Source: Planktothrix agardhii NIES-204 (GTDB taxonomy: Bacteria > Cyanobacteriota > Cyanobacteriia > Cyanobacteriales > Microcoleaceae). Taken from it: a DNA stretch of 64,000 bases. How positions within the stretch are numbered: position 1 is the stretch's first letter; each line of letters starts with the position of its first letter. The notes beneath the pieces were generated by a model. It saw only the letters and a list, made by a program, of their open reading frames with translations. It ran no database searches and was not told where the DNA came from. Position numbers and translations under genes: made by a program. The DNA is taken from the NCBI GenBank assembly GCA_003609755.1, contig AP017991.1, positions 62,001-126,000 on the forward strand. The letters are read 5' to 3'. Below are positions 27,805 to 35,744 of this stretch, one piece after another.

Positions 27805-27991
27805 GGTTAAAATTTAACTCGATATTCTTACTTTACTTATATTTACTCTGACAAATACAGGGGAGTGTGACACTATTTAAACTAGACCAGTTCCGAGTCA
27901 TCCTATTAACACAACCGACTCAAAAGATTAAGCTAAAGTTCCAGGGTGCATTCTAATTATTACTATTAAACATAAAAAATTATTTATTACT

Positions 27992-28016
27992 CCCCCTTCC
28001 CTAGTAGGGAAGGGGG
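27992..28016. repeat. Palindromic hairpin CCCCCTTCCCTA/TAGGGAAGGGGG
   Basis: A near-perfect 25-bp inverted repeat sits in the 430-bp gene-free spacer 27805-28235. Apart from this hairpin and the one at 28062, the spacer shows nothing coding. Such C/G-run palindromes are common dispersed repeats in this genus. Confidence 0.65.
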
Positions 28017-28061
28017 TTGGGGGGTTAGGTCTTAGGGGTTGGCAATGGAAAATGAAACAGC

Positions 28062-28099
28062 CCTGCCCTAGCCCCCCGTGCACCGGGGGCTAGGGCAGG
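28062..28099. repeat. 38-bp GC-rich palindrome
   Basis: CCTGCCCTAGCCCCC and GGGGGCTAGGGCAGG face each other around CGTGCACC. This gives a 15-bp perfect stem, much GC-richer than its surroundings. It is a dispersed-repeat type hairpin and could act as a terminator for the small minus-strand gene at 28236. Confidence 0.7.
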
Positions 28100-28235
28100 A
28101 GGGAACACCAGGGGAAAACACTTTACCGTCTGGGTTCCAAGATCTGTCTGGTGTTTTAACTGCCTTGGCGGTTGCTATATCCTTTGAAAATGGCCCATGA
28201 CCCAGAAAATTTTTTCTCTTAAACCTTGTTATCCT

Positions 28236-28361
28236 TTATGCGGCTACTACCTCAACGTCCTTAGCTTCAGGTTTCACAACAATCCATTTTCCCGTTTGGG
28301 GATCACGGTAGGCGATGAAGGGGTTGGGGCGTAGTTCTTTTGCGGAAAGTTGAGTTGCCAT
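28236..28361 (-). CDS. Small 41-residue protein
   Basis: A short minus-strand frame encodes MATQLSAKELRPNPFIAYRD, then PQTGKWIVVKPEAKDVEV and VAA. A helix-prone start, the segment YRDPQTGKWIVV like a beta hairpin and a charged tail give it a protein-like look, and its codon use fits its neighbours. There is no strong Shine-Dalgarno. I do not recognise the family and assign no function. Confidence 0.55.
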   Translation of the reverse strand: MATQLSAKELRPNPFIAYRDPQTGKWIVVKPEAKDVEVVAA

Positions 28362-28466
28362 AGGTCAGCACTCCAAAGACTTAGCCTTATCTTTAAAATT
28401 GTGCCATTCTCAATTGAGGTTTACCGTGATATCATCCTGATCTAATTGTGAGGTTGATCAGGGGTT

Positions 28467-28751
28467 ATGAGTGATGGAAGACACAGGAATTGGGTGATTT
28501 GTCCCATTTTAATGGGCGCGGTAGGATTAGTTGGTTATCTTTCCTATCGTAGTGGACAAAAAGCGGTAGAAGATATGGCAAAACCTTTGATGGTAGAAAT
28601 CGGCGATCCCGATGTCCAAGTTGTAATAGAATTAATTAAAGAAATTCCAGATCCAGAAATTCCTCTAATCCAATTTCTAACAAAAGCAGTGCGGAAATTT
28701 CAATTTGAACAGATAGTTGACTTAATTGATCCCCTGATCAATGATCAATAG
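28467..28751 (+). pseudogene. Sensor-kinase deletion scar: N-terminal helix joined to C-terminal tail
   Basis: The 94-residue frame joins two ends of a hybrid histidine kinase. Residues 1-46 contain a membrane helix and the first linker (VGLVGYLSYRSGQKAVEDMA, then KPLMVEIGD), as at the start of Cache kinases such as the one at 19897. Residues 47-94 (PDVQVVIELIKEIPDPEIPL, then IQFLTKAVRKFQFEQIVDL) match the tail found at the end of such kinases and in the relic at 400-985. Everything between (sensor, HAMP, kinase, receiver) is gone, in frame. It may still be translated as a small membrane protein, but it cannot signal by phosphorylation. Confidence 0.75.
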
Positions 28752-29189
28752 CGATTTTCCCAAGCATTCTAGGACAAGAGATTTGGCTGAGTGCAAAAAG
28801 AAATGATCTCCGGGAAACATCTCCACAGAGAAAGCCGAGTTGGTTTGTTCCCACCAAGCTTCTATCTCCAAGGCGTTAGGTTTCAAATCTTCTAATCCAC
28901 CAAAAGCAGTAATTGGACAATCCAGAGGCGGTAAGTCCTTGTAGGAGTAAGTTTCAACTACCGAAAAATCGGCTCGGAGAGTAGGAAGCAACAGTGCCAT
29001 CAACTCAGCATTTTCTAGTACCGCTTCCGGTGTACCAGCATAGCGACGCAATTCCTTGATCAATTCCGATTCTGGTAGGGCGTGAATTTGGGGAGTGCGA
29101 TCGGGAATTTGCGGAGCGCGGTATCCCGAAACGAACAGGTGTAATGGACTTTGGTTATATTCTTTACGAAGTAGCCGCGCCAGTTCAAA
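28722..29189 (-). pseudogene. Type II thioesterase, N-terminally truncated
   Basis: The frame reads FELARLLRKEYNQSPLHLFV, SGYRAPQIPDRTP and LIKELRRYAGTPEAVLENAE, the middle of an alpha/beta-hydrolase thioesterase of the kind that serves NRPS/PKS assembly lines. The catalytic Asp region (AFGGLEDLKP) and His (MFPGDHFFLHS) are present. The N-terminal part with the GxSxG nucleophile, which normally ends directly before FELAR, is missing: homology stops exactly where a palindromic repeat starts at 29189/29190. No start codon with a ribosome site is left. It is a fossil of a natural-product gene; no synthetase lies nearby. Confidence 0.8.
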
Positions 29190-29435
29190 CAGGACTTACG
29201 CAAGCACGCTATATATAGCGTACTAAAAGTAGGCGATCGCATACCAATGATAATAGCAATCACCCTAAAAAGTCCTGATTATTTATTTAAAAATAAACCC
29301 AAAAGAATCAAACAAGTTCCATTTTTATCGAAGGACAATTCAGTTCTTTGATTAAATAACTGGACAAAGATTCAGCTTTTAACTGACAGGACTTACGCAG
29401 GCACACTATATATAGTGTGCCTGCGTAAGTCCTGT
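29189..29435. repeat. CAGGACTTACGCA palindromic repeats, including a perfect 50-bp palindrome
   Basis: At 29386-29435 two 25-bp arms (ACAGGACTTACGCAGGCACA then CTATA, and its exact complement) form a perfect palindrome with no spacer. A related half-palindrome starts at 29189 (ACAGGACTTACGCAAGCACG, core CGCTATATATAGCG) and then diverges. CAGGACTTACGCA is a familiar terminal sequence of transposon-like repeats in cyanobacteria. The sequence between them is AT-rich without a gene. The first copy marks the break of the thioesterase relic. Confidence 0.75.
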
Positions 29436-29447
29436 AAAAACTATTTC

Positions 29448-32400
29448 CTATTCCCGATAAAGTTTCTCAAAAATATCATACATTTCCCTCGCTAATTTTT
29501 TAGGATTCCATAAAGGGGCTAAGGAATTTTGGTTTTGAGATTGAATTAAATGGGATTTAATTTGATCGCGTAAATTAGCATCTAAACCTAATTTAATCCC
29601 TAATTGTGTATATTCTTCCCAAGTCCAAGCCGCACCGATATCGAGATTAACTGCTTTTAAAAACGAGTAACCCATGCGAGATAAATATTGTTCCCCAGCC
29701 CGGGTAATAATGGGTAAATTAGCCGATAGAGCCTCTAAATTATGGGTTCCTCCATTATAAGGATAGGAGTCTAATAGGGCATCCGCCACATAATAAATCG
29801 CTCGATGTTCTTCTTCGGTTTTGGTTAACCCAATAAAAATTACTCGACCTTGATCAACATTCTGTTCAACACAAACTTGGTGATAAAGTTCTCGAATTAA
29901 GTTATTATCCCCTTGACCTTTCCTGAGTAATACACTATTGGGAACTCCTTGAAGAATTTTAACCTGAGCTTGAATCATTTCTAGGTTAGTTTTTCGTCCG
30001 GGTGCTACACATAAATAAACTATTTGATCCGGCTGAATATTTAAACCCTTTCTCACCGCATTTCTATCCACTGGACGGCTTTTAAAAGGTTCTAAAGCGA
30101 CGGAAGTATGGGGTAAACGGATTAACTTTTCTAGGTAATGTTTTTCAATTCCTTGGGGATGGCTATATTGATCACAAAAGAAATAGTTATCACCGGAAAC
30201 ATAGGGAGCATCAAACCCTAACCAAGACACACAAACCGGGGCAGGTCTACGATATAATATCTGAACATTTGTAGGCACGGTCATAGAGTCCAAATCCACT
30301 AAAATATCTAATCGATCTCCCAGAATTTCTGTAGTTAATTCCTCTGGCGAACCAAACCCATTCGGAAAGGATTTTGGCCAGTAAAATTTCGCCGCTATTT
30401 GTTCAAATCTTTGGGTAACTTCATCCGTTGGTAACTGTCCGGTGACATAAATATAAATATGGGGGGAAATTAGGGACAATTCTTTAATTAAGTTCTCACT
30501 ACACCAGCCCACAGAATGCCGTCGGAAGTGTTTAGAAATCAAGCCAATTCTTAGGGGTTTCAAACTCGTTTTTTCAGGTATCAAGGCATACTGAGGCGAG
30601 GGGACTCCACTGAAGCGATGTTTAGCATATTGTTGGGCAATTAAGCGATATAATTTGGCGTTGGCTTCCACATCATCCCGCAGGTGGGAAACCGTAAATA
30701 GGAGAATTTCATAGAGAATAATTACTTCTGAAACCTCTAATTTATCGGGATCTTGATAACAAATTTTTTCTAATTCTATGAGTTTTTCTAGCGCCTGTTG
30801 ACAAGCCCCCGATTGACTATAGGCAAAAATATAGGCAACTGCTGATAAAACCGGAACTTTATCCCCACATTTCTGACAATATAAATCCGACATTTCTCTA
30901 GCTTTAGCTAAATTTGTGGAATGGCTGAGTAAATCACACAATTGTTGATAGGCTTCGACAAAATCCGGTTTAAGCTCAATTGCTTTTTCTAAATTAATTA
31001 GGGCTTCTGAGGGCTGATCATGTTTGCGAATATGGGCTAATCGACAATGAAGTTCTGCCCAATCCGGTTGTAAAGCTAAGGCTTGTTCAAAGTTTTGAAT
31101 CGCTGCTTCTACCCTACCAATTTTAGCATAAATATTCGCAATATTGGCATAACTATCAATAGAATCGGGTTTAAGTTTAATTGATTGTTGATAATGATAA
31201 ATAGCCTGTTCCGATTCCCCTTTATTTGAGAAAATATGACCGAGATAGAGATAGGGTTGAGGTAAATCGGGTTTAAGTTCAATCGCTTTTTGATAATATT
31301 GAATAGCCTCTTGTTCTTCTCCTTGTTGCGATCGCACACTCCCTAGATTAGCATAAACTTCTGCCCACTGAGGTTTTAAAGCGATCGCTCGTTGATAATT
31401 TTTAGCAGCTTCATCCCAAAGACCTCGACGGGCTAAACTATTGCCAAATTCAAAGTTAAATTCCGCTTCAACTAAATTCGGTTGTAATTCTAAGGCTTTT
31501 TGCCAAGCTGTAATAGATTCATCAACCCGACCCACGGTTTGAAAAACCTTGCCTAAATTCCAGTAAACTGCCGCTAAATTAGGATTAAGTTCTAATGCTT
31601 TTTCATAACTCGAAATTGCCTGTTCCCACTGTTGCATTTTAAACAACATAGTGCCAATATTAGCATGAATTTCTGCGAAATTTGGTCGCAGTTCTAATGC
31701 TTGAAAATAAGCCCGTAATGCCGATTCTATTTTGCCTTGGAATTGCAGAATATTTCCTAGTGTTAAATAGGCGGGTAAATAATCCGGTTGTAATTTCAAG
31801 GCTTGATGACAAGCGACAAGGGCTTGTTGATAAAACCCTTGACTCATGAGAATTTCAGCTTTTTGTTTATATTGTTGAACTTCTAAATTTTCACTCTCTT
31901 TTTCTGGGGGAGTGTTCACTAAAAACTGTTGATTTGCAGACGCAACTAAAGCTGTTTCAATATTGGATTCAGATCGAGATTGGAATTGGGTTTCTAGTCC
32001 AGCATTTGCTAATTCAACTCCCCCTTCATAAAACCCTGGATTCTCGCCTTCAACCTCGCCAGACTCTTGAAACTTTAATTGCAGTAGTCGGTTTAGTTCC
32101 TGATGGGTAAAGGCTTGTTTGGGATTAAGTTGAATCGCTTTTTTATAACAATTAATTGCCTGATTAACTTGATTTACTTTAACTAAATTTTCAGCTATTT
32201 TTAAATAAAATATTTCTTTATCTGGTTGTAAGTCTATGGCTTTTTGATAATAATTAATTGCTAGTTCTATTTTCTCCTGTTTTGTGAGTAAATTTCCCGT
32301 CATCCAATAAATTAACCCTTGATTTGGATTAATTTCTAGTGCTATTTGATAACAGGAAAGTGCTTCATCTAAACGTTCTTTGATAAAATAAATACTGCCT

Positions 32401-32741
32401 AAATTAGCATGGGCTTCTGTAAAATCAGGTTGTATTTCTAGGGCTTGGGTATAGGCTAAAATCGCTAAATCTAACCGAGATTGAACATAAAGAGCATTTC
32501 CCACAACCAAATACGCAGAAGCCAAATCCGGTTGTAAATTTAGGGCTTGATGTAAATAGTTAATTCCGCCTTCTTCCTTACCGATTAAAATATAAACTTC
32601 CGCCAGTCTTTTATAAACTTCTGCGTCTTGGGAATCCATGGCTAAAGCCTGCTGAAATATATGAATTGCAGCTTCTAAATTCCCCAATTCTTTAAGCTGA
32701 ATCCCTTGTTTTAATAGGGAAGAAACCGAATCTAAACTCAC
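29448..32741 (-). CDS. TPR-repeat GT41 glycosyltransferase (O-GlcNAc-transferase/SPINDLY-like)
   Basis: The 1,097-residue protein has about 16 TPRs in two blocks (residues 1-215 and 295-640; for example AEIHANIGTMLFKMQQWEQA), split by a polar linker. A catalytic GT41 domain follows (about 735-1090): LRIGLISKHFRRHSVGWC, DILVDLDSMTVP, PAPVCVSWLGFDAPYVSG, VYLCVAPGRKTNLEM and LLDSYPYNGGTHNLEALSAN. Family members put GlcNAc or other sugars on Ser/Thr of proteins bound by the TPRs; donor and targets are unknown. Start is GTG 32739-32741 with GGAGAG eight bases upstream. There is strong repeat similarity between TPR codons. The gene stands alone. Confidence 0.92.
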   Translation of the reverse strand: MSLDSVSSLLKQGIQLKELGNLEAAIHIFQQALAMDSQDAEVYKRLAEVYILIGKEEGGINYLHQALNLQPDLASAYLVVGNALYVQSRLDLAILAYTQALEIQPDFTEAHANLGSIYFIKERLDEALSCYQIALEINPNQGLIYWMTGNLLTKQEKIELAINYYQKAIDLQPDKEIFYLKIAENLVKVNQVNQAINCYKKAIQLNPKQAFTHQELNRLLQLKFQESGEVEGENPGFYEGGVELANAGLETQFQSRSESNIETALVASANQQFLVNTPPEKESENLEVQQYKQKAEILMSQGFYQQALVACHQALKLQPDYLPAYLTLGNILQFQGKIESALRAYFQALELRPNFAEIHANIGTMLFKMQQWEQAISSYEKALELNPNLAAVYWNLGKVFQTVGRVDESITAWQKALELQPNLVEAEFNFEFGNSLARRGLWDEAAKNYQRAIALKPQWAEVYANLGSVRSQQGEEQEAIQYYQKAIELKPDLPQPYLYLGHIFSNKGESEQAIYHYQQSIKLKPDSIDSYANIANIYAKIGRVEAAIQNFEQALALQPDWAELHCRLAHIRKHDQPSEALINLEKAIELKPDFVEAYQQLCDLLSHSTNLAKAREMSDLYCQKCGDKVPVLSAVAYIFAYSQSGACQQALEKLIELEKICYQDPDKLEVSEVIILYEILLFTVSHLRDDVEANAKLYRLIAQQYAKHRFSGVPSPQYALIPEKTSLKPLRIGLISKHFRRHSVGWCSENLIKELSLISPHIYIYVTGQLPTDEVTQRFEQIAAKFYWPKSFPNGFGSPEELTTEILGDRLDILVDLDSMTVPTNVQILYRRPAPVCVSWLGFDAPYVSGDNYFFCDQYSHPQGIEKHYLEKLIRLPHTSVALEPFKSRPVDRNAVRKGLNIQPDQIVYLCVAPGRKTNLEMIQAQVKILQGVPNSVLLRKGQGDNNLIRELYHQVCVEQNVDQGRVIFIGLTKTEEEHRAIYYVADALLDSYPYNGGTHNLEALSANLPIITRAGEQYLSRMGYSFLKAVNLDIGAAWTWEEYTQLGIKLGLDANLRDQIKSHLIQSQNQNSLAPLWNPKKLAREMYDIFEKLYRE

Positions 32742-32894
32742 AATTTACTCTCCAATTACAAATCAAATGCCCACGTTAATCAGTATATCAATCAGTTGGT
32801 TAGTGTTTATAACTTCTTTGTGTTGGTTGTGTCTTTGTGGTTAAATTAGATTTGACTCCCATCTAAAACAACCCTTTATTGAGGATGAATTAAA

Positions 32895-33605
32895 ATGAGC
32901 CAACCAGATCCCGTAACATTAATGAAACAGTATGTGGGCAAAGCCGCCGCCGATCGAGTACAATCGGGAACGATTGTTGGACTCGGAACTGGTTCCACCA
33001 CAGCCTATGCGATTCAGTATATTGGAGAACGGCTCCAAAGTGGAGAACTCAAAGATATTAAAGGCATTCCTACCTCCTTTCAAGCCACAGTATTAGCCAA
33101 ACAATATGGCATTCCATTAACCACATTAGACGAAGTGGATCACATTGATATTGCCATTGATGGTGCTGATGAAGTTGATCCTAGCAAAAATTTAATTAAA
33201 GGAGGTGGGGCTGCCCATACCCGTGAGAAAATTGTTGATAGTTTGGCAGAAGTTTTTATTGTAGTTGTCGATAATTCTAAACTGGTTGATAGACTCGGAT
33301 CAACTTTTTTATTACCCGTTGAAGTGATTCCGATGGCGATGACTCCAGTGATGAAAGCCCTGGAAAAATTAGGGGGAAAACCGACCCTAAGAATGGGGGT
33401 AAAAAAAGCGGGGCCAGTGGTGACAGATGAAGGAAATTTGGTGATTGATGTTAAGTTTGATCTGCTGGAAAATCCCGCCGAATTAGAAAAAGAAATCAAC
33501 AATATTCCTGGGGTTTTAGATAATGGTTTATTTGTGGGGGTTGCTGATATCATTCTTGTCGGTGAAGTTATCGACGGAGAAGCGAAAGTTCGAGAAATTT
33601 TATAA
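32895..33605 (+). CDS. rpiA: Ribose-5-phosphate isomerase A
   Basis: RpiA interconverts ribose-5-phosphate and ribulose-5-phosphate in the Calvin and pentose-phosphate pathways. The 236-residue product shows [38 protein letters not shown] (catalytic Asp), [12 protein letters not shown] (catalytic Glu region follows in the family) and [15 protein letters not shown] lies upstream of the ATG. Full length. It is divergent from the GT41 gene with 153 bp between. Confidence 0.96.
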   Translation: MSQPDPVTLMKQYVGKAAADRVQSGTIVGLGTGSTTAYAIQYIGERLQSGELKDIKGIPTSFQATVLAKQYGIPLTTLDEVDHIDIAIDGADEVDPSKNLIKGGGAAHTREKIVDSLAEVFIVVVDNSKLVDRLGSTFLLPVEVIPMAMTPVMKALEKLGGKPTLRMGVKKAGPVVTDEGNLVIDVKFDLLENPAELEKEINNIPGVLDNGLFVGVADIILVGEVIDGEAKVREIL

Positions 33606-33751
33606 CCTTAAATAACCTTAAATACCCTCGTTACTCTCGTTCCCTGGTTCTCCAGGGGACGAACTTTCAGAGCATCTACTTCGGTTAAAATCAGGTAGAA
33701 TATAGCAACAATAAAAATCATATATTTTAGCCATCAAACCTGCCAATTTCT

Positions 33752-34636
33752 ATGCCATCTATTCCAGTTGCTACAGTCAAACTTGGATACACTCCCCAGT
33801 CAGAAGACACCAGCATTGATGCAGATGTGCTAATGTTTCAACTGTTGCGAGAACTTACACCCCAACAGAAAGCTCAACGAGTTCGCCACTTCAATCAATC
33901 CACTCGAAAATTAATACTAATTGGCATCAAAAATCAGTATCCTAATAGTTGTTTGTCTTGGGTTCGTCAAGAATTAATTAGAAGGCGTTTAGGTCAAGAA
34001 TGGATTACAATTTTAGGGTTAAAAACAATAGAATCCGAGATAGAGGAGAAATGGATGATTTTAGATCCCCTAGAATTAGCCTGTCGAATAGCTGTGCTGT
34101 TTGAAACTTTAAATATTCCCTATTTGGTGGGGGGTTCTGTGGCGAGTTCTCTTTTAGGAGAAAGTCGTTCAACACAAGACCTAGATTTAGTGATTAGTAT
34201 TTCACCGTCGCAAGCACCGCAACTTATTCAAGCATTGACAGAAGATTTTTATATTAGTGAATCTGCTGTTATAGAGGCTATTAATCAGAGAAGATCATTT
34301 AATATTATTCATTTAAAATCAATGGAAAAAGTCGATATTTTTGTAATTGGAGATGATGGTTTTTCTCGTTCTAAAATGAGTCGTCGTCAAATTTATAGGA
34401 TTGATGATTCCGAAACCGGAATTTATATCTATTCATCTGAAGATATTATTCTACAAAAGTTGTCTTGGTATAAACTTTCGGCTACGGAGTCTCAAAAACA
34501 GTGGAGAGATGTCTTAGGGGTTTTAAAAGTCCAAGGAGAACGTCTTGATTTTAACTATCTGAATCAATGGACTGAAATCCTTAAACTCCAACCTCTTTTA
34601 GAGTCAGCTTTACAACAAGCTGGGTTACAGGAATAA
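33752..34636 (+). CDS. Nucleotidyltransferase-fold protein with N-terminal helical domain
   Basis: The 294-residue protein seems to join two parts. Residues 20-95 (LLRELTPQQKAQRVRHFNQS, IGIKNQYPNSCLSWVRQELI) resemble a small helical protein often encoded as a separate gene next to such transferases. Residues 105-290 form a nucleotidyltransferase fold with PYLVGGSVASSLLGESRSTQ and then DLDLVI, the G-G/S and D-x-D motifs, and later DIILQKLSWYKL as in AbiEii-type transferases. These act in toxin-antitoxin or abortive-infection systems or on tRNA; the role here is unknown. No partner gene is evident: an IS630 fragment follows. Confidence 0.7.
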   Translation: MPSIPVATVKLGYTPQSEDTSIDADVLMFQLLRELTPQQKAQRVRHFNQSTRKLILIGIKNQYPNSCLSWVRQELIRRRLGQEWITILGLKTIESEIEEKWMILDPLELACRIAVLFETLNIPYLVGGSVASSLLGESRSTQDLDLVISISPSQAPQLIQALTEDFYISESAVIEAINQRRSFNIIHLKSMEKVDIFVIGDDGFSRSKMSRRQIYRIDDSETGIYIYSSEDIILQKLSWYKLSATESQKQWRDVLGVLKVQGERLDFNYLNQWTEILKLQPLLESALQQAGLQE

Positions 34637-34642
34637 ACGAAT

Positions 34643-34730
34643 GGAACTTGACTTTCACGAGTTTTTAAGCCGAGCCTGATTTCATCTTGACACCAATATT
34701 TGATGCCGTTTGCAGAAAACAGAAGGATTT
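34643..34730 (-). mobile_element. IS630-type transposase fragment
   Basis: The minus strand encodes NGIKYWCQDEIRLGLKTR, which resembles the segment around the second catalytic Asp of IS630 transposases (QDE-R-GL). Only about 25 codons remain and no ends are visible. It borders a piece of duplicated lptC. Confidence 0.5.
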
Positions 34731-34765
34731 TAGGGTAAACCTTACCTATGATACATCTTGGCGAA

Positions 34766-34818
34766 GGGGATTCCCGTATTCCCACCACTGACCACAATTG
34801 TATCATTTTCAAACTTTA
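34766..34818 (-). repeat. Duplicated fragment of the lptC 3' end
   Basis: Positions 34771-34814 match 35777-35820 inside lptC at 42 of 44 bases and encode FENDTIVVSGGNTGIP on the minus strand, the same peptide as near the LptC C-terminus. Both copies have the same orientation, so they are direct repeats about 1 kb apart, on either side of the HicB/OAA segment. Confidence 0.8.
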
Positions 34819-34868
34819 AAATAGAGAAACCCTTAACTAAAAATTAGTGACTCTTAACTTAATTAATT

Positions 34869-35081
34869 ATGAAGATCACAGTAGTTTTAGAAGTTAGTGA
34901 AGATGGCGGTTATACCGCTTATGTACCTGTCTTACAGGGTTGTATTAGTGAAGGAGAAACCGTAGAAGATGCTTTGGAGAATATTCAAGAAGCGATCGCC
35001 CTCTATTTAGAACCTTTAACTGATCCAATTTATTTATATAAAAAAAGGGTTCTCTTGCAATTCTCAAGATACAGTCATTGA
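34869..35081 (+). CDS. HicB-like antitoxin, 3' end replaced
   Basis: The first 55 residues are a HicB domain (MKITVVLEVSEDGGYTAYVP, LQGCISEGETVEDALENIQE, AIALYLEPL), a partial RNase-H fold that neutralises HicA. The last 15 residues (LYKKRVLLQFSRYSH) do not look like HicB and merge into an IS605-type right end, so the 3' end was probably exchanged. No hicA follows. The frame is open and may yield a stable orphan antitoxin, or none. Confidence 0.65.
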   Translation: MKITVVLEVSEDGGYTAYVPVLQGCISEGETVEDALENIQEAIALYLEPLTDPIYLYKKRVLLQFSRYSH

Positions 35082-35127
35082 AGTGAGAGGCACGAAGCCC
35101 CGTCACTTTAGTGCGGGGTGCTGACGC
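35082..35127 (+). mobile_element. IS200/IS605-type right-end hairpin
   Basis: GAAGCCCCGTCACTTTAGTG is followed by CGGGGTGCTGACG. The inner CCCCG-CAC/GTG-CGGGG hairpin (35098-35118) has the form of an IS605-type right end or TnpB guide-RNA terminus. No tnpB gene precedes it. It lies just after the minus-strand OAA gene and could serve as its terminator. Confidence 0.5.
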
Positions 35128-35134
35128 TCAAAGC

Positions 35135-35536
35135 TTACGTCAGTGTTCCTTTAAAGCCGATTGGCCCTTCACCAGCATAAGTCATGGTTCCGTTTAGGGT
35201 TTGTCCGTCATCGCCAGACTCAACGTTAATAGCAACAACGTTTTGATTTTCGCGAGATCCAAGTATCCAGTTGCCTCCTGAATGCCAAGGTGCAGAATCT
35301 CCTCCCCACTGATTTTCTACCTCGTAACTATTATTTCCTAACAAAGTTGCTCGGAAGCCAATTGGCCCTTCACCAGCATAAGTCATGGTTCCGTTTAGGG
35401 TTTGTCCGTCATCGCCAGACTCAACGTTAATAGCAACAACGTTTTGGTCAGATCGACTACCGATTTCCCATTGTCCACCTTCATTCCAGGGAGCAGAACT
35501 GCCACCCCATTGATTTTCTACGTTGTATAATGCCAT
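35135..35536 (-). CDS. Oscillatoria agardhii agglutinin (OAA), high-mannose-binding lectin
   Basis: The 133-codon product starts MALYNVENQWGGSSAPWNEG and consists of two repeats of 66-67 residues, each with NQWGG-SAPW and AINVESGDDGQTLNGTMTYA. This is, as far as I remember, the sequence of OAA, a small beta-barrel lectin from Planktothrix agardhii that binds the core of high-mannose glycans and neutralises HIV by binding its envelope. There is no signal peptide, as reported for the family. ATG 35534-35536 is chosen because mature OAA begins ALYNVENQ; 15 upstream codons are not part of it. The two repeats share an 86-bp identical stretch (35160-35245 and 35361-35446), a mark of recent duplication or gene conversion. 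The gene lies in a small island with mobile-element scraps. Confidence 0.96.
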   Translation of the reverse strand: MALYNVENQWGGSSAPWNEGGQWEIGSRSDQNVVAINVESGDDGQTLNGTMTYAGEGPIGFRATLLGNNSYEVENQWGGDSAPWHSGGNWILGSRENQNVVAINVESGDDGQTLNGTMTYAGEGPIGFKGTLT

Positions 35537-35744
35537 GATTCTCTTAATGTGATAATTGTTGTTTTTTCTCAGGACTATCAAAATTATACTGAAGAATAGA
35601 TCTTATTGATTGAGATACTCAATATTTTTTTTTATTATTCCTCGCCAATTCGATAATCCCAACTAATGAAATTCCCTATTTTGAGATGAATCAAGTCTTT
35701 AAACACTATTGGAAAAATCATGATTAACCCGGTTTCTGACCTAA

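Noticed and set aside
29060-29263. 67-codon minus-strand gene
   Set aside because: It is a different frame over the truncated thioesterase and the CAGGACTTACGCA repeat.
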